Below are positions 10,024 through 21,486 of a stretch of DNA of 64,000 bases, one piece after another. The stretch comes from Flavobacteriales bacterium. Lineage in GTDB: Bacteria > Bacteroidota > Bacteroidia > Flavobacteriales > Flavobacteriaceae. The notes below the pieces were generated by a model. That model was not told where the DNA came from. It was given only the letters and a program-made list of their open reading frames with translations, and searched no databases. Position 1 is the first letter of the stretch. Each line of letters begins with the position of its first letter. Both the position numbers and the translations under genes were made by a program. Location of the stretch: assembly GCA_003331305.1 (NCBI GenBank), contig QOQB01000002.1:62001-126000 (forward strand), written 5' to 3'.

Positions 10024-10601
10024 TTACACAACTAAACGGGAGACTCGTAAGTAAAACACCCACAACACTTGTTATTGATTGTGGAGGTGTTGGATATGAA
10101 GTGCATATTTCGCTTCACACATTTGGGCAATTACCCGAAGACGAGCACATTCGCATTTACACACATCATCAGGTGCGCGAAGATGCACAAACGCTATATG
10201 GCTTTATTGCACATGTAGAACGTAGTGTGTTTCGTTTATTGTTAAGCGTGAGTGGAATAGGAGCTAACACGGCACGCACCATGCTTTCATCTATGACACC
10301 GCATGATGTGGTACAAGCGATTCAATCCGATAATGTTGCTGCCATACAATCCGTAAAAGGAATTGGCGCAAAAACGGCACAACGGGTAATTGTTGATTTG
10401 AGCGATAAGGTAACCGGGTTGTTAGACGAAGGAGAAATTAGCACTACTTCAAACAATACACAGCGCGACGAAGCGTTATCTGCATTGAGTGTATTGGGTT
10501 ATCCAATGAAACAAACACAAAAGGTGGTGGATACGTTGCTGCAAGCAGAACCTAACATGCCTGTAGAACGAATCATCAAAAATGCGCTCAATAAACTATA
10601 A
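10020..10601 (+). CDS. ruvA: Holliday junction branch migration protein RuvA
   Basis: RuvA binds four-way junctions and loads RuvB. The 193 residues contain the N-terminal OB fold (starting M-I-T-Q-L-N-G-R-L-V), helix-hairpin-helix motifs with S-G-I-G-A-N-T-A and V-K-G-I-G-A-K-T-A-Q-R, and a C-terminal RuvB-interacting domain (D-E-A-L-S-A-L-S-V-L-G-Y). It overlaps maeB by 4 nt and touches sprA by 1 nt (TAATG). Confidence 0.97.
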   Translation: MITQLNGRLVSKTPTTLVIDCGGVGYEVHISLHTFGQLPEDEHIRIYTHHQVREDAQTLYGFIAHVERSVFRLLLSVSGIGANTARTMLSSMTPHDVVQAIQSDNVAAIQSVKGIGAKTAQRVIVDLSDKVTGLLDEGEISTTSNNTQRDEALSALSVLGYPMKQTQKVVDTLLQAEPNMPVERIIKNALNKL

Positions 10602-13600
10602 TGGATATAAAAATCTGTAAAAAAAGGAGCTTATTAGTAATGTTTATTTTGGCAATAACTACCACAGTTTTTGCTCAAAACCCTACTACAAAGGATAGCT
10701 TACTATTGGCGCCTAATTTGCAGAAAATAGCATTGAAGCAAAAACCTACTTCATTTGCAGCCTCTTACACCTATGACCCAAAGCTCAATTTATATTTCTA
10801 CAATGTAAAAGTTGGCAAGATCAATGCCGAACAACCACTTGCTCTTACACCTAACGAATACCGTGAACGTGTAATGGCAGAAAAAACCCGTGCATATTTC
10901 GTAGAGAAACAACAAGCGCTAGCTGGACTGGTTGAAGATGAAGAAATACAAGACGATTTACTTCCAGATTATTACGTGAACTCCAAGTTTTTTGAATCCG
11001 TATTTGGAAGTAATGAAATTAATATTCGCCCACAAGGCTCTGCGAGTATTGATTTAGGGTTAATCTATCAAAAATCGGGGAACCCTAGCTTGTCTCCAAG
11101 AAACCAAAGTAGTCTGGGATTTGATTTTGATCAACGTATCAATCTTAGCTTATCGGGAACTATTGGAACCCGACTCAAAGTAAACGCCAATTACGATACT
11201 CAATCCACGTTTGATTTTCAGCGTGTTATTAAACTTGATTTTTTCCCAGAGGATTTGGTTCCAAGCAGTGTTACAAACACGATTAACAGAGGGAAAGAAC
11301 TCGTCGACAAAGGCAAATCCTACGTTGACAAGGGTAAAGAATATATCGATAAAGGGAAAGCGTTTGTTGACAAAGGAAAAAACACGGTAAACAACGTAAA
11401 GAATTTAGCCGATCAGGGGATTAGCGGAAATGAGGACGGGATTCTTCAAAAATTAGAAGTAGGAAATGTGAATATGCCACTAAACAGCTCACTAATTTCT
11501 GGAGCACAGAGTTTATTCGGAGTAAAAGCACAACTCAAATTTGGCAATACGGACATTGCAGCTGTCATTTCTGAACAACGCTCCCAAACCCAGACCATAC
11601 AAACTAATGGCGAGGGTACCTTAGAAGAATTTTCCCTTTTTGCTCTTGACTACGAAGACAATCGCCACTTTTTCTTGGCTCAATATTTTAGAGACGTTTA
11701 CGACCAATCAGTCAAAACATACCCTTACATCAACTCACCTATTCAAATCACTCGCTTAGAAGTATGGATTACCAATCGTTCTGCGAGTACCAATAATGTG
11801 CGTAACGTACTAGCACTTCAAGATTTGGGTGAAACCAATCCAGATGCGGTTTTGTTAGATGATTTTACAGCTAACTTTTTTAATGCAGCTCCTGGTGCTT
11901 TTCCTGCTAATAACGCAAACAAACTCAACCCACTAGAAATTGGAGGTACAGGCTTGCTTACCGAAGATATTCGTGACATTGCTACGGCTAAAAACGGCTT
12001 TGGAGCACTTGCCTCAATTGTGAATGAAGGTCGTGACTATGCTGTTCTAGAAAGTGCCAGAAAGCTCAACACATCAGAATATAAATTCCATAGCCAGTTG
12101 GGGTATATATCCTTGAATCAACCCTTAAACAATGATGAAGTTATTGCGGTTGCTTTTCAATATACCGTAAATGGACAAGTCTATCAAGTTGGAGAATTTT
12201 CTGCTGACGGTGTTGCTGCAACTACTGTTGGCGGCACTACGGGAACACCTGTGGTTAACAACAACAGTTTAGTGCTAAAGATGCTAAAAAGTTCAGTTCT
12301 TGATGTATCGCAGCCTGTTTTTGATTTGATGATGAAAAACATCTATAACATTGGCGCTTTTCAACTTGAACAAGAAGATTTTGTGTTTAATATTTTATAC
12401 ACTGACCCTTCTCCAGCAAACTTTATCAGACCCGAAGACGCAAGCGCATGGCCCGAAGGAACAGATGAGCGTATTTTACTTAATCTTTTTGGATTAGATA
12501 AGCTGAACATTTACCAAGATGCGCAGGCTGAGGGAGACGGATTTTTTGATTTTGTTAGCGGTATTACGGTGTTGCCAGAACAAGGACAAATCATTTTTCC
12601 AAGTGTTGAACCTTTTGGAGCATATCTTTTTGATTTGCTGAAATCCAAGAATACCACTGAAATGTATTCGGACAGAAACAGCTACAATGAGAACCAGAAA
12701 AAGTACGTCTTTAAAGAAATGTACGACATCACCAAATTAGATGCCGCAGACTACCAACGCTACAATAAGTTTGAATTAAAAGGACGGTATAAATCTTCTG
12801 GCGGCGGACAAGGTATTGCCCTTGGTGCATTCAATGTACCTAGAGGTTCGGTGCGTGTTACTGCTGGGGGTAGACTACTACAAGAAGGATTAGATTACAC
12901 GGTCAATTACCAAATAGGTCGGGTTACTATTTTAAATGAGGGGATTAAAAACTCCAATATTCCAATTGAAGTATCGACAGAAAGTAACACCTTGTTTGGT
13001 CAGCAAAATAAGCGCTTTATGGGCTTTACTGCAGAGCATAAAGTCAATGACGATTTGATTATTGGCGGAACGTATATGCGATTAAGCGAGCGTCCCCTTA
13101 CACAAAAAGCAAATTATGGCGCAGAACCTGTAAACAATAGCATGTTTGGGCTAAGCGGGACGTTTTCAAAAGAGATACCGTTTTTAACTCGAATGGTAAA
13201 CAAACTACCACACATTGATACGCAAGTAGCATCTAATGTTTCCATTCGTGCCGAGGCAGCATATCTGCAAGTGGGCACACCAAAAAGCACCGAACTAAAC
13301 AGTACTGCTACTACTTATATTGACGATTTTGAGGGAACTCAAACTAACCTTGATATCCGAGATACATACTCGTGGTATTTATCGAGTGTACCTGCGCCGT
13401 CACAGCAACTTCCTATAGCAGGGGCGACAGTTGCCGCAGACGATATTAGCTCTGGATACCAACGGGCAAAGCTTTCGTGGTACAATATTGATCCTTTGTT
13501 TTACTCAACAAGCCGCCCAAGTGGTATTTCCGATAACGACCTTTCTACAAACGCTACGCGTCGTATTTTTATTGATGAAATTTTCCCACAACAAGACATA

Positions 13601-16600
13601 GCACAAGGTCAATCCACTGTGCAATACACGTTTGATTTGGCCTATTATCCTGCTGAGAGAGGGCCCTACAACAATGTATCAAGTTTTGGCTCAAACCCCC
13701 AAGACAATTGGGCAGGAATTACCCGTGCCATGACCACAACCGACTTTAGTCAATCTAATGTGGAATATATTGAGTTTTGGCTACTCGACACCTTCTCTGA
13801 GCAGGTGAGTACTTCAAACGATTTGGGGGAATTGGTATTTCATTTAGGTAATATTTCAGAAGATGTTTTGAAAGACGGACGCAAGCAATATGAGAACGGA
13901 TTACCCGCCGCGGGACAAAGCACCGCAACATACAACACCTCGTGGGGAATTACACCGGCAACACAATCACTTGTGTATGCGTTTGATACTGATGGGCAAA
14001 ACCGTGATTTACAAGATTTAGGTTTAGATGGGCTTACCGACGACGACGAACGCCTAATCTACACAAACGGACCCGCTGATGATCCTGCTGGTGATAATTA
14101 CACCTACTTTGCACAGGGGAGCGGCTCTATTTTAGAGCGCTACAAAAATTACAATGGCACACAAGGCAACTCGCCCATAGAGGTTTCTGAACAATTCCGC
14201 GGCTCTTACACCACTCCTGATGCAGAGGATTTAAATCAAGACAACACCATGAATACCATTGACAGGTATTTTCAGTATCGCATTCCGATTAGTAAGAATA
14301 TGCAAGTCGGGGCGCATCCGTTTCTGGTTGATGTGCGTGAAAACAACAATATTGAACTGCCAAATGGACAAGTTACTACATCGCGGTGGTTACAGTTTCG
14401 TGTTCCTGTGGTAAAAGATTATTATAACAATCCAAGATATAGTGATCGTTTCGAAGCCATTAACGGCATGGACGATTTACGTTCTATTCGCTTTATGCGG
14501 ATGATGGTAACAGGATTTAGTAACCCAACTATTTTCCGTTTTGGCACATTAGATTTGGTACGCGCCGATTGGACACGAGTGGTAAGTCCATTGAATACAA
14601 ACGAAATTTCATATCCAAACACGCAACTTGAGGTAAGTGCTGTAAATATATTGGAAAACGAAACCCGAACACCAATTCGTTACAAACTTCCTCCAGGGAT
14701 TGTACGAGAAACATTGAATAGTTACAATAATCTTATTCGCGAAAACGAACAATCGCTATCCTTACGTGTTAAGGGCTTAGCTCCCGAGGATGCTGAAGGG
14801 GTTTACAAGCATTTGGATTTGGACATGCGTCAATACAAGCGTTTACGTATGTTTTTGCATGCAGAATCTATATCTGGCGAGAACCCACTTCCAGGCGAAG
14901 GCGCGCAAGACGACCTTGATGAACGTTTAGTGGCTTTTATTCGTTTGGGGACAGATATTACTGAGAATTATTATCAAATAGAAATTCCACTAAAACCAAC
15001 TGCCTACACGGAAGGTGTTTCCAACAATCTAAGTGCAGAAGAGGTTTGGCAGACAGCAAGTAACGAGATAGACCTCCCAATCGAATTATTGACCCAGCTT
15101 AAAGCAAAATCGATTAGAGAACGCAACACAATGGGAGCCACGTATTTTGATGAGGAACTTAATCCCATAAACGAATTTGATCTTTCTTCAAGTTTGCCAG
15201 GAGATAAAAAATACAAATTAGCCATTCGCGGAAATCCCTCTTTGGGCGCCATCCGCACCTTAGTTGTAGGAGTGAAAAACCCAAACACCACAGCCGGAAG
15301 AAACTTAAGTGGAGAAGTTTGGTTTAACGAGCTTCGTTTATCTGAAATTGATTCTCGCGGTGGGTGGGCTGCCGTAGGTACTATGGATGCCAATCTTGCA
15401 GACTTTGCTAACGTTACCGTTAATGGGGCTATTTCAACTGTTGGATTTGGCGCCATTGATCAATCCCCGAATCAGCGTAGCCAAGACGATACACGCTCTT
15501 ATGGCATAACAACAAGCGTCAACGCGGGGATGTTGTTTCCTGAAAAATGGGGATTGGTGCTTCCTGTAAGCTATAGTTATAATCAAGAGGTCATTACGCC
15601 AAAATACGATCCGTATTACAGAGATATTGAACTTCAAGATCGATTAGATGCAGCAACGCGCGAATCGCAACGAGACTCTATTCGCGACCAAGCGATTAGC
15701 GTTTCCAAACTTAAAAGCATTAACCTCATTGGTGTGCGAAAACAACGAGGCGCAGAGGCCAAACAAAACTTCTTTGATATTGAGAATTTAGACTTTTCGT
15801 ATTCATATAATGAGGAAAAACGCAACGATTTTGAAATTGAAGATTATGCCTACAAAAACGTGCGATTAGGCGCAGGCTATAACTATTCGTTTCAGCCGCT
15901 TACCATCAAACCACTGGGCAAAGTAGAGTCAATATCCACAAAAAAATATTTGCGTTGGCTCTCAGAGTTAAACCTGAATCTTTTGCCAAGCTCAATCACA
16001 CTAGGGGCAAATATCAACCGAACATTTCAAAGCCAGCGGTTCCGACAAGTATATTTGGAAGGTGTGGATGCGTCCAATCAAATTGCATTGCCTGATTTAC
16101 AACAACGCAATTATTTATTCGATTGGCTCTTTACCTTAAATCATAATCTGACAAATTCCCTTCGTTTGGATTTTTCTGCTTCGAGCCGGAATATTGTCCG
16201 CAACTATATGCAAGATGGCCCAGCAGGAACAACGCAAGTCAATACCGAACTTGACATTTGGGACGGACTCTGGGACATGGGACAAATGGATCGGTTTGAC
16301 CAGTCTGTTGGCGCAACGTACCAAATACCTTTTAGGCTTTTTCCCGTACTTTCGTTTCTAGATGGGACATACTCCTATACAGGTAATTTTAATTGGCAAC
16401 GCGGTTCAACATCATTGGCAAATGTTGTTGATCAAAACAACAATGCACTTGGTATTGTACACACCATCCAAAACGCCAATACGATTCAATGGAACGGTTC
16501 TGCGAACATGCAGTCTCTTTACAACAGCATTGGACTAAAGAAAAATACCAACACAAAAGACAAGAAAAAAGCCAAAGTAAAAATCAAAAACACCTTGGTG

Positions 16601-17911
16601 GGATTACTTACGGCACTGCGTAGGCTGCAGTTTACCTACAGCGAAAACAACGGTACTGTGCTTCCAGGATACACGCAGGATATTGGTTTTTTAGGAACAT
16701 CAAATCCTGGTTTTGAATTTGCGATGGGTCGCCAGAAAGACATCCGTTTTGAGGCTGCTAAACGCGGATGGCTTACTGAATTCCCAAACTTTAACCAGGC
16801 GTATACAACCGTACATAATACCGATATCAACTACAATGCTCAAATTGATTTGTTGAAAGGACTGCAACTCGACCTTACTGGAAATCGAAGTTATTCCGAA
16901 AACGCATCAGAAAATTTTAGTGTGGTCAACGGTAATTACTATGCGCTTTCGCCACGTTTGTTTGGTAATTTTGAAATTTCAACCATTATGCTCAGCACGG
17001 CATTTAGTGGAAACGGCTTAGCGTCACAAGCATTTGAAGATCTCAAAACCAACCGTTTGACTATTGCCCAGCGCTTAGCAACAGCTCGTGGTGTGGCTCC
17101 CGGTGATGTTGATGCCGATGGCTACCCAACAGGATTTGGTAAAAACAACCAAGCAGTGCTTATTCCTGCGTTTTTGGCCGCGTATATTGGTACAGATCCC
17201 AATAGCGTACGTATGGATGCTAAGCGGTCTTTTCCATTACCCAATTGGAATTTACAATACACGGGGCTTATGCGGTTAAAATCTTTCAAGAAGCGCTTCA
17301 ACCGCTTTGCAATAGCACACGGATATCGCGCTAGTCACACCCTAAATGCATTTGCTACAAACCTAGAATATCAACCCAATGTTACTGATCAGTCGGGGAA
17401 TTTCATGAACAAAATTTTATACACCAATATAAATTTGGTAGAGCAATTCAACCCTCTTATTAAGGTCGACTTTGAACTAAAAAGCAGTTTGCAACTATCG
17501 GCAGAAGTACGTAAAGACCGTGCGTTATCCTTGTCTTTAGATAATAATTTACTTACAGAAACTTCTGGCGATGAGTGGATTGTTGGGCTGGGGTACAGAA
17601 TTAAAAATGTGAAATTTAAAACCAACATTGGCGGAAAAACAACGAATCTAAGAGGCGATATTAATATTAAGGGAGATTTGTCGGTGCGGGATAACATTAC
17701 CCTTATCCGAAATTTGGATCTGTTAAGCGACCAAGTAACTGCAGGACAACGCTTGTGGTCATTAAAAATTTCTGCTGATTATGCGTTGTCGCGGAACTTT
17801 ACAGCGCTATTCTTTTATGACCACGCCTTTTCAAAATTTGCTATTTCTACGGCCTTCCCTCAAACCAACATTCGTTCTGGAATAACCTTACGCTACAATT
17901 TTGGAAATTAG
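10601..17911 (+). CDS. sprA: Type IX secretion system outer-membrane translocon SprA (SovA)
   Basis: SprA is the giant 36-stranded outer-membrane beta-barrel through which type IX cargo, including gliding adhesins and enzymes, leaves the cell. At 2436 residues it has the family's length, an N-terminal signal peptide ending V-F-A-Q, and characteristic segments such as [18 protein letters not shown] and repeated Y-I-D-D-F-E-G-like motifs. The C-terminus ends in a beta-strand ([12 protein letters not shown]), as expected for a barrel. An unusual lysine-rich heptad repeat occupies residues 231-265. It follows ruvA directly and precedes gcvH, a common Flavobacteriaceae order. Confidence 0.97.
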   Translation: MDIKICKKRSLLVMFILAITTTVFAQNPTTKDSLLLAPNLQKIALKQKPTSFAASYTYDPKLNLYFYNVKVGKINAEQPLALTPNEYRERVMAEKTRAYFVEKQQALAGLVEDEEIQDDLLPDYYVNSKFFESVFGSNEINIRPQGSASIDLGLIYQKSGNPSLSPRNQSSLGFDFDQRINLSLSGTIGTRLKVNANYDTQSTFDFQRVIKLDFFPEDLVPSSVTNTINRGKELVDKGKSYVDKGKEYIDKGKAFVDKGKNTVNNVKNLADQGISGNEDGILQKLEVGNVNMPLNSSLISGAQSLFGVKAQLKFGNTDIAAVISEQRSQTQTIQTNGEGTLEEFSLFALDYEDNRHFFLAQYFRDVYDQSVKTYPYINSPIQITRLEVWITNRSASTNNVRNVLALQDLGETNPDAVLLDDFTANFFNAAPGAFPANNANKLNPLEIGGTGLLTEDIRDIATAKNGFGALASIVNEGRDYAVLESARKLNTSEYKFHSQLGYISLNQPLNNDEVIAVAFQYTVNGQVYQVGEFSADGVAATTVGGTTGTPVVNNNSLVLKMLKSSVLDVSQPVFDLMMKNIYNIGAFQLEQEDFVFNILYTDPSPANFIRPEDASAWPEGTDERILLNLFGLDKLNIYQDAQAEGDGFFDFVSGITVLPEQGQIIFPSVEPFGAYLFDLLKSKNTTEMYSDRNSYNENQKKYVFKEMYDITKLDAADYQRYNKFELKGRYKSSGGGQGIALGAFNVPRGSVRVTAGGRLLQEGLDYTVNYQIGRVTILNEGIKNSNIPIEVSTESNTLFGQQNKRFMGFTAEHKVNDDLIIGGTYMRLSERPLTQKANYGAEPVNNSMFGLSGTFSKEIPFLTRMVNKLPHIDTQVASNVSIRAEAAYLQVGTPKSTELNSTATTYIDDFEGTQTNLDIRDTYSWYLSSVPAPSQQLPIAGATVAADDISSGYQRAKLSWYNIDPLFYSTSRPSGISDNDLSTNATRRIFIDEIFPQQDIAQGQSTVQYTFDLAYYPAERGPYNNVSSFGSNPQDNWAGITRAMTTTDFSQSNVEYIEFWLLDTFSEQVSTSNDLGELVFHLGNISEDVLKDGRKQYENGLPAAGQSTATYNTSWGITPATQSLVYAFDTDGQNRDLQDLGLDGLTDDDERLIYTNGPADDPAGDNYTYFAQGSGSILERYKNYNGTQGNSPIEVSEQFRGSYTTPDAEDLNQDNTMNTIDRYFQYRIPISKNMQVGAHPFLVDVRENNNIELPNGQVTTSRWLQFRVPVVKDYYNNPRYSDRFEAINGMDDLRSIRFMRMMVTGFSNPTIFRFGTLDLVRADWTRVVSPLNTNEISYPNTQLEVSAVNILENETRTPIRYKLPPGIVRETLNSYNNLIRENEQSLSLRVKGLAPEDAEGVYKHLDLDMRQYKRLRMFLHAESISGENPLPGEGAQDDLDERLVAFIRLGTDITENYYQIEIPLKPTAYTEGVSNNLSAEEVWQTASNEIDLPIELLTQLKAKSIRERNTMGATYFDEELNPINEFDLSSSLPGDKKYKLAIRGNPSLGAIRTLVVGVKNPNTTAGRNLSGEVWFNELRLSEIDSRGGWAAVGTMDANLADFANVTVNGAISTVGFGAIDQSPNQRSQDDTRSYGITTSVNAGMLFPEKWGLVLPVSYSYNQEVITPKYDPYYRDIELQDRLDAATRESQRDSIRDQAISVSKLKSINLIGVRKQRGAEAKQNFFDIENLDFSYSYNEEKRNDFEIEDYAYKNVRLGAGYNYSFQPLTIKPLGKVESISTKKYLRWLSELNLNLLPSSITLGANINRTFQSQRFRQVYLEGVDASNQIALPDLQQRNYLFDWLFTLNHNLTNSLRLDFSASSRNIVRNYMQDGPAGTTQVNTELDIWDGLWDMGQMDRFDQSVGATYQIPFRLFPVLSFLDGTYSYTGNFNWQRGSTSLANVVDQNNNALGIVHTIQNANTIQWNGSANMQSLYNSIGLKKNTNTKDKKKAKVKIKNTLVGLLTALRRLQFTYSENNGTVLPGYTQDIGFLGTSNPGFEFAMGRQKDIRFEAAKRGWLTEFPNFNQAYTTVHNTDINYNAQIDLLKGLQLDLTGNRSYSENASENFSVVNGNYYALSPRLFGNFEISTIMLSTAFSGNGLASQAFEDLKTNRLTIAQRLATARGVAPGDVDADGYPTGFGKNNQAVLIPAFLAAYIGTDPNSVRMDAKRSFPLPNWNLQYTGLMRLKSFKKRFNRFAIAHGYRASHTLNAFATNLEYQPNVTDQSGNFMNKILYTNINLVEQFNPLIKVDFELKSSLQLSAEVRKDRALSLSLDNNLLTETSGDEWIVGLGYRIKNVKFKTNIGGKTTNLRGDINIKGDLSVRDNITLIRNLDLLSDQVTAGQRLWSLKISADYALSRNFTALFFYDHAFSKFAISTAFPQTNIRSGITLRYNFGN
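11291..11395 (+). repeat. Five 21-bp in-frame repeats within sprA
   Basis: Five consecutive seven-codon units encode [28 protein letters not shown] and G-K-N-T-V-N-N. The DNA copies differ mainly at synonymous positions, so the protein pattern rather than the DNA is conserved. The period of seven and alternating charge suggest an amphipathic helix. Confidence 0.9.
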
Positions 17912-17946
17912 GATATTTTTACATTACATTTAAACAAAATTCTGAA

Positions 17947-18324
17947 ATGAACATTCCACAAGATTTAAAGTATACACAAGACCACGAATGGGTACGCATT
18001 GAAGGCGACGAGGCAACTGTTGGTATTACTGATTTTGCTCAGAGTGAGCTGGGTGATATTGTATATGTAGAAGTTGAAACAGAGGGAGAAAACCTTGCCA
18101 AAGAAGCTGTTTTTGGAACAGTTGAAGCCGTAAAAACAGTTTCAGATTTGTTTGTACCACTTTCAGGAGAAATTATAGCGTTTAACGATCAATTGGAAGA
18201 CACACCAGAGCTTGTTAATGATGACCCGTATGGTGAAGGTTGGATTGTAAAAATAAAATTGAATGAGCCCTCGGAAATTGACGGGTTGCTTTCAAACGAA
18301 GGCTATCAAGCTGTCATTTCTTGA
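17947..18324 (+). CDS. gcvH: Glycine cleavage system H protein
   Basis: GcvH is the lipoylated carrier that shuttles the aminomethyl group between the P, T and L proteins of the glycine cleavage system. The 125-residue protein has the family length; the lipoylation lysine is Lys63 in V-E-A-V-K-T-V-S-D. No other gcv gene is in the window. It lies 35 nt after sprA and may share its transcript. Confidence 0.97.
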   Translation: MNIPQDLKYTQDHEWVRIEGDEATVGITDFAQSELGDIVYVEVETEGENLAKEAVFGTVEAVKTVSDLFVPLSGEIIAFNDQLEDTPELVNDDPYGEGWIVKIKLNEPSEIDGLLSNEGYQAVIS

Positions 18325-18400
18325 TTTGAATGACATGATACAAATTTATTTAAATTTAACAACTAAAATTATTATTTTAGCCCGTATCTAAACAAATCAA

Positions 18401-19102
18401 ATGCAATCAAAGAAAAATCCCAAGGCTGATTTAAGAAAAAATAGCAGTCTGTATTTTGCCATTGGGCTTTGTACGGTAATGTTTATCGCATGGCAAAGTA
18501 TTGAGTGGAAAACCTATGATAAATCCATGTATGGTTATGAAGCTTTAGATGTAGAGGACGATGATGATGAGCTTGTGCCCTTAACGGAACAAATCAAAAC
18601 ACCGCCACCGCCACCGCCGCCGCCAGCCCCTGAAATTATTGAGGTAGTTGAAGACGAAGAAGAGGTTGAGGAAACAGTCATTGAATCTACTGAAACGACT
18701 CAAGAAGAAATTATTGAAGAGGTTGAGGTTATGGAAGAAGAATTGGACGTTGATGTTCCTTTTGCCATTATTGAAGATGTACCTCTATTTCCAGGGTGTG
18801 AACGCGTTAAAAAATCGGAACGCAGAAAGTGTTTCCAAGAAAAAATTCAGCGACACATTGCCAAAAACTTCCGCTATCCAGAAATTGCCCAAGAAATGGG
18901 GATTCAAGGAAGGGTATATGTGCAATTTATCATTTCCAAAGACGGTTCTATTACAGGTATTCGTACCCGTGGACCAGACAAAAACTTAGAAAAGGAAGCA
19001 AACCGAATTATTTCGAAACTTCCTCAAATGACTCCGGGAAAACAGCGCGGACGACCCGTTCGTGTACCGTTTAGTATTCCCATCACCTTCCGTTTACAAT
19101 AA
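18401..19102 (+). CDS. TonB-family energy transducer, copy 1
   Basis: The 233-residue protein has a short cytoplasmic N-terminus, one membrane helix (about residues 17-36), a proline run of eight Pro at about residue 67, a long acidic spacer rich in Glu, and a C-terminal TonB domain (about residues 140-233) with P-G-C-E-R-V-K-K-S-E and G-R-V-Y-V-Q-F-I-I. Such proteins pass proton-motive energy from ExbBD to outer-membrane TonB-dependent receptors. A near-identical paralogue follows. No exbB/exbD is nearby. A weak promoter candidate, TATTTTAG, lies about 20 nt upstream. Confidence 0.92.
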   Translation: MQSKKNPKADLRKNSSLYFAIGLCTVMFIAWQSIEWKTYDKSMYGYEALDVEDDDDELVPLTEQIKTPPPPPPPPAPEIIEVVEDEEEVEETVIESTETTQEEIIEEVEVMEEELDVDVPFAIIEDVPLFPGCERVKKSERRKCFQEKIQRHIAKNFRYPEIAQEMGIQGRVYVQFIISKDGSITGIRTRGPDKNLEKEANRIISKLPQMTPGKQRGRPVRVPFSIPITFRLQ

Positions 19103-19106
19103 TATA

Positions 19107-19132
19107 AGCCCGACAATCGTCGGGTTTTTTTT
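19107..19132 (+). terminator. Intrinsic terminator between the two TonB genes
   Basis: A CCCGAC/GTCGGG stem with loop AATC is followed by eight T residues, five bases after the first TonB stop. The two paralogues are therefore likely separate transcription units. Confidence 0.92.
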
Positions 19133-19145
19133 GGCAGAATTTTTG

Positions 19146-19153
19146 TATGTTTG
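19146..19153 (+). promoter_or_regulatory. -7 promoter element of the second TonB gene
   Basis: TATGTTTG matches TAnnTTTG exactly and lies 27 nt before the ATG, just after the preceding terminator. No convincing -33 TTTG is at standard spacing. Confidence 0.5.
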
Positions 19154-19180
19154 GTTTAACAAATCTTATAAACCTACATT

Positions 19181-19882
19181 ATGCAGTCAAAAAAAAGTCC
19201 AAAATCTGACTTAACCAAAAACACCAAACTTTATTTCGCTATCGGTTTATGCCTCATGGTTTTTGTTTCTTGGCGGCTTATAGAATGGAAAACCTACGAT
19301 AAATCTGCCATTGATATTGATACCCTTAACATTCAAGATGATGACGATGAGGAAGTGCCTTTAACCGAGCAACTTAAAACGCCACCACCGCCGCCACCGC
19401 CACCTGCTCCTGAAATTATAGAAGTTGTGGAAGACGAAGAGGAGGTTGAAGAAACCGTCATAGAATCTACGGAAACCACACAGGAGGAAGTCATTGAGGA
19501 TGTTGAAGTGCTGGAAGAAGATCTAGACGCGGATGTTCCCTTTGCGATTATTGAAGATGTGCCGCTATTTCCCGGTTGTGAAAATGTAAAAAAATCGGAA
19601 CGCAGAAAGTGTTTTCAAGATAAGATTCAACGCCATATTGCTAAAAACTTCCGCTACCCAGAAATTGCGCAAGAAATGGGGATTCAGGGAAGGGTGCATG
19701 TGCAATTTATCATATCCAAAGACGGCTCCATTACAGGCATTCAATCCCGTGGACCAGATAAAAACTTGGAGAAAGAGGCGAACCGAATTATTTCTAAGCT
19801 TCCCAAAATGATACCTGGAAAACAACGCGGACGTGCTGTTCGTGTGCCCTTTAGTATTCCCATAAACTTTCGTTTGCAGTAG
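19181..19882 (+). CDS. TonB-family energy transducer, copy 2
   Basis: This 233-residue protein has the same length and layout as its upstream neighbour: membrane helix, eight-proline run, acidic spacer, TonB C-terminal domain. The C-terminal halves are almost identical in protein and highly similar in DNA, while the periplasmic segment just after the helix (D-K-S-A-I-D-I-D-T-L-N-I-Q) differs more. That pattern indicates a recent tandem duplication. It has its own promoter candidate and follows a terminator, so the two could be expressed differently. Confidence 0.92.
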   Translation: MQSKKSPKSDLTKNTKLYFAIGLCLMVFVSWRLIEWKTYDKSAIDIDTLNIQDDDDEEVPLTEQLKTPPPPPPPPAPEIIEVVEDEEEVEETVIESTETTQEEVIEDVEVLEEDLDADVPFAIIEDVPLFPGCENVKKSERRKCFQDKIQRHIAKNFRYPEIAQEMGIQGRVHVQFIISKDGSITGIQSRGPDKNLEKEANRIISKLPKMIPGKQRGRAVRVPFSIPINFRLQ

Positions 19883-19941
19883 GCTTTACGTAAAAGGAAT
19901 TGTTTTGAGCTATTTGCATTGCGTAAGCTGCTTTTGTACAG

Positions 19942-19949
19942 TATCTTTG
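19942..19949 (+). promoter_or_regulatory. -7 promoter element of cyoE operon
   Basis: TATCTTTG is an exact TAnnTTTG match, 8 nt before the cyoE ATG. ATTG about 20 nt upstream could serve as the -33 element. Confidence 0.65.
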
Positions 19950-19957
19950 CGCTCTAA

Positions 19958-20866
19958 ATGCACAAGTACAATATGCTTGCAGAGACCCAAAAACCGCACA
20001 CACTTTCGCTTTTTATAAACGATGTGCTGTTGCTTACCAAAGCACGTCTTACACTTAGTGTGGTGTTTTCTTCCATAGCAGGCTATTTGTTGGCAGTAGC
20101 ATCTGCTAATATGTGGCATATCTTGTTGCTTTCGATCGGGGGTTATGGCTTGGCTGGGGCTTCCAACGCATTTAATCAAATCATTGAAAAAGAAATTGAT
20201 GCAAAAATGATTCGCACGCAAAACCGACCTATTCCTGCAGGAAGAATGTCAACTCAAGCGGCTTTTAGCATCGCGATTACGCTATTAATTTTGGGTCTTG
20301 TTATTCTCTATGCACTCAATCCCAAAACGGCCATGTTTGGTGCCATCTCGGTCTTTTTATATACCTGTGCTTATACGCCTCTAAAAACGGTAACGCCACT
20401 TTCGGTATTTGTAGGCGCAATACCTGGCGCGATTCCCTTTATGCTAGGATGGGTATCTGCCACGGGAAACTTTGGTATAGAATCAGGGATATTGTTTATG
20501 ATACAATTTTTTTGGCAGTTCCCTCATTTCTGGGCAATTGGTTGGATGATGCATTCCGATTATCAAAAAGCAGGAATTAACATGTTGCCCACGGGGAGTC
20601 CAGGAAATGCTACTGCGCTACAAATTATTTTATACACCCTTTGGACAATAGTGATTTCCATTATTCCTGTATTTGGTTTCACAGGGGCGTTGCAACTTTC
20701 GGTTGTAGCAGCAGTTGTAGTTGGAGCAGTTGGATTGATGCTATTATGGACAGGGTTACAATTGTATCGAAATCATTCCGTAGCCAATGCCAAAAAGTTA
20801 ATGATAATGAGTATTGCATACATTACAGCAATACAGTGGATTTACGTTTTAGATAAATTTATATAG
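19958..20866 (+). CDS. cyoE: Protoheme IX farnesyltransferase (heme O synthase)
   Basis: CyoE (CtaB) attaches a farnesyl group to heme b to make heme o, the precursor of heme a in aa3-type oxidases. The 302-residue UbiA-family membrane protein has about nine helices and the prenyl-diphosphate binding region N-Q-I-I-E-K-E-I-D-A-K-M followed by N-R-P-I-P-A-G. Another ATG at residue 7 is possible, but the promoter position favours the first. It heads a cluster of oxidase assembly and subunit genes, abutting the first subunit III gene. Confidence 0.95.
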   Translation: MHKYNMLAETQKPHTLSLFINDVLLLTKARLTLSVVFSSIAGYLLAVASANMWHILLLSIGGYGLAGASNAFNQIIEKEIDAKMIRTQNRPIPAGRMSTQAAFSIAITLLILGLVILYALNPKTAMFGAISVFLYTCAYTPLKTVTPLSVFVGAIPGAIPFMLGWVSATGNFGIESGILFMIQFFWQFPHFWAIGWMMHSDYQKAGINMLPTGSPGNATALQIILYTLWTIVISIIPVFGFTGALQLSVVAAVVVGAVGLMLLWTGLQLYRNHSVANAKKLMIMSIAYITAIQWIYVLDKFI

Positions 20867-21442
20867 ATGAGTTTTCACCCTTCCCTTTTAACGCCTCAGT
20901 CAAAAGCAAAAAGAATGATGCTTTGGTTTGCCATGATTAGCATGACCATGATGTTTGCTGGACTTACCAGTGCCTATGTGGTTAGTAAAGCACGTCCAGA
21001 TTGGCTTACAGATTTTAGGCTTCCAGCGGCATTTCACTTAAGCACATTGGTTATTTTACTGAGTAGTTTTACCTTTTGGATGGCTTTTAGCATGTTGAAG
21101 CGCGATAATACCAACGGCGTTACACGCTACACCATTATTACCTTGATATTAGCCGTTGTGTTTTCGATTAGTCAATGGGTGGGATTTAGTAATATCGTAG
21201 CGGATGGATATTATTTTACAGGTGCAGAGAGCACGGTAACGACCTCGTTTTTGTATGTGCTTGTCCTGACTCACTTTGCACACCTTATTGGAGGAATTGT
21301 AGTGCTTTTGGTGGTGCTTATACGCCATCTAAAGGGTGTATATTTGAACAAACCACTAGGTTTTAGTCTCGCACATACCTTTTGGCATTTTCTGGGATTT
21401 TTATGGCTCTATTTATTTGTGTTCTTATTCTTTTTAAGATAA
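20867..21442 (+). CDS. Cytochrome c oxidase subunit III family protein (short form)
   Basis: This 191-residue membrane protein with five predicted helices belongs to the heme-copper oxidase subunit III family. The C-terminal A-H-T-F-W-H-F-L-G-F-L-W-L-Y-L-F-V-F motif matches the typical W-H-F-V-D-x-x-W ending except that the acidic residue is absent. Subunit III stabilises the catalytic core and supports proton uptake. It starts immediately after the cyoE stop and is followed by a second, longer subunit III gene. Confidence 0.88.
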   Translation: MSFHPSLLTPQSKAKRMMLWFAMISMTMMFAGLTSAYVVSKARPDWLTDFRLPAAFHLSTLVILLSSFTFWMAFSMLKRDNTNGVTRYTIITLILAVVFSISQWVGFSNIVADGYYFTGAESTVTTSFLYVLVLTHFAHLIGGIVVLLVVLIRHLKGVYLNKPLGFSLAHTFWHFLGFLWLYLFVFLFFLR

Positions 21443-21453
21443 AGTTTAATACG

Positions 21454-21461
21454 TAATTTTG
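21454..21461 (+). promoter_or_regulatory. Candidate -7 promoter element before the long subunit III gene
   Basis: TAATTTTG fits TAnnTTTG and lies 25 nt before the ATG in the 44-nt gap between the two subunit III genes. No clear -33 element is visible. Confidence 0.4.
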
Positions 21462-21486
21462 TAACCAATTTAACCGATATCCACAC

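Noticed and set aside
11291-11395. CRISPR-like repeats in the 11.3 kb region
   Set aside because: The 21-bp units are in-frame, without spacers and with synonymous differences, so they encode a protein repeat in SprA.
15004-15456. 150-aa minus-strand ORF inside sprA
   Set aside because: It is antisense to a continuous, well-conserved SprA frame and has no promoter or family features.
18600-18630. CCACCGCCG-type microsatellite
   Set aside because: It is the proline run expected in TonB proteins and also present in the second copy; no evidence of phase variation was seen.
18648-18989. 113-aa Lys-rich ORF overlapping the first TonB gene
   Set aside because: It is a +1 frame shadow of the acidic spacer and TonB domain; no start context of its own.
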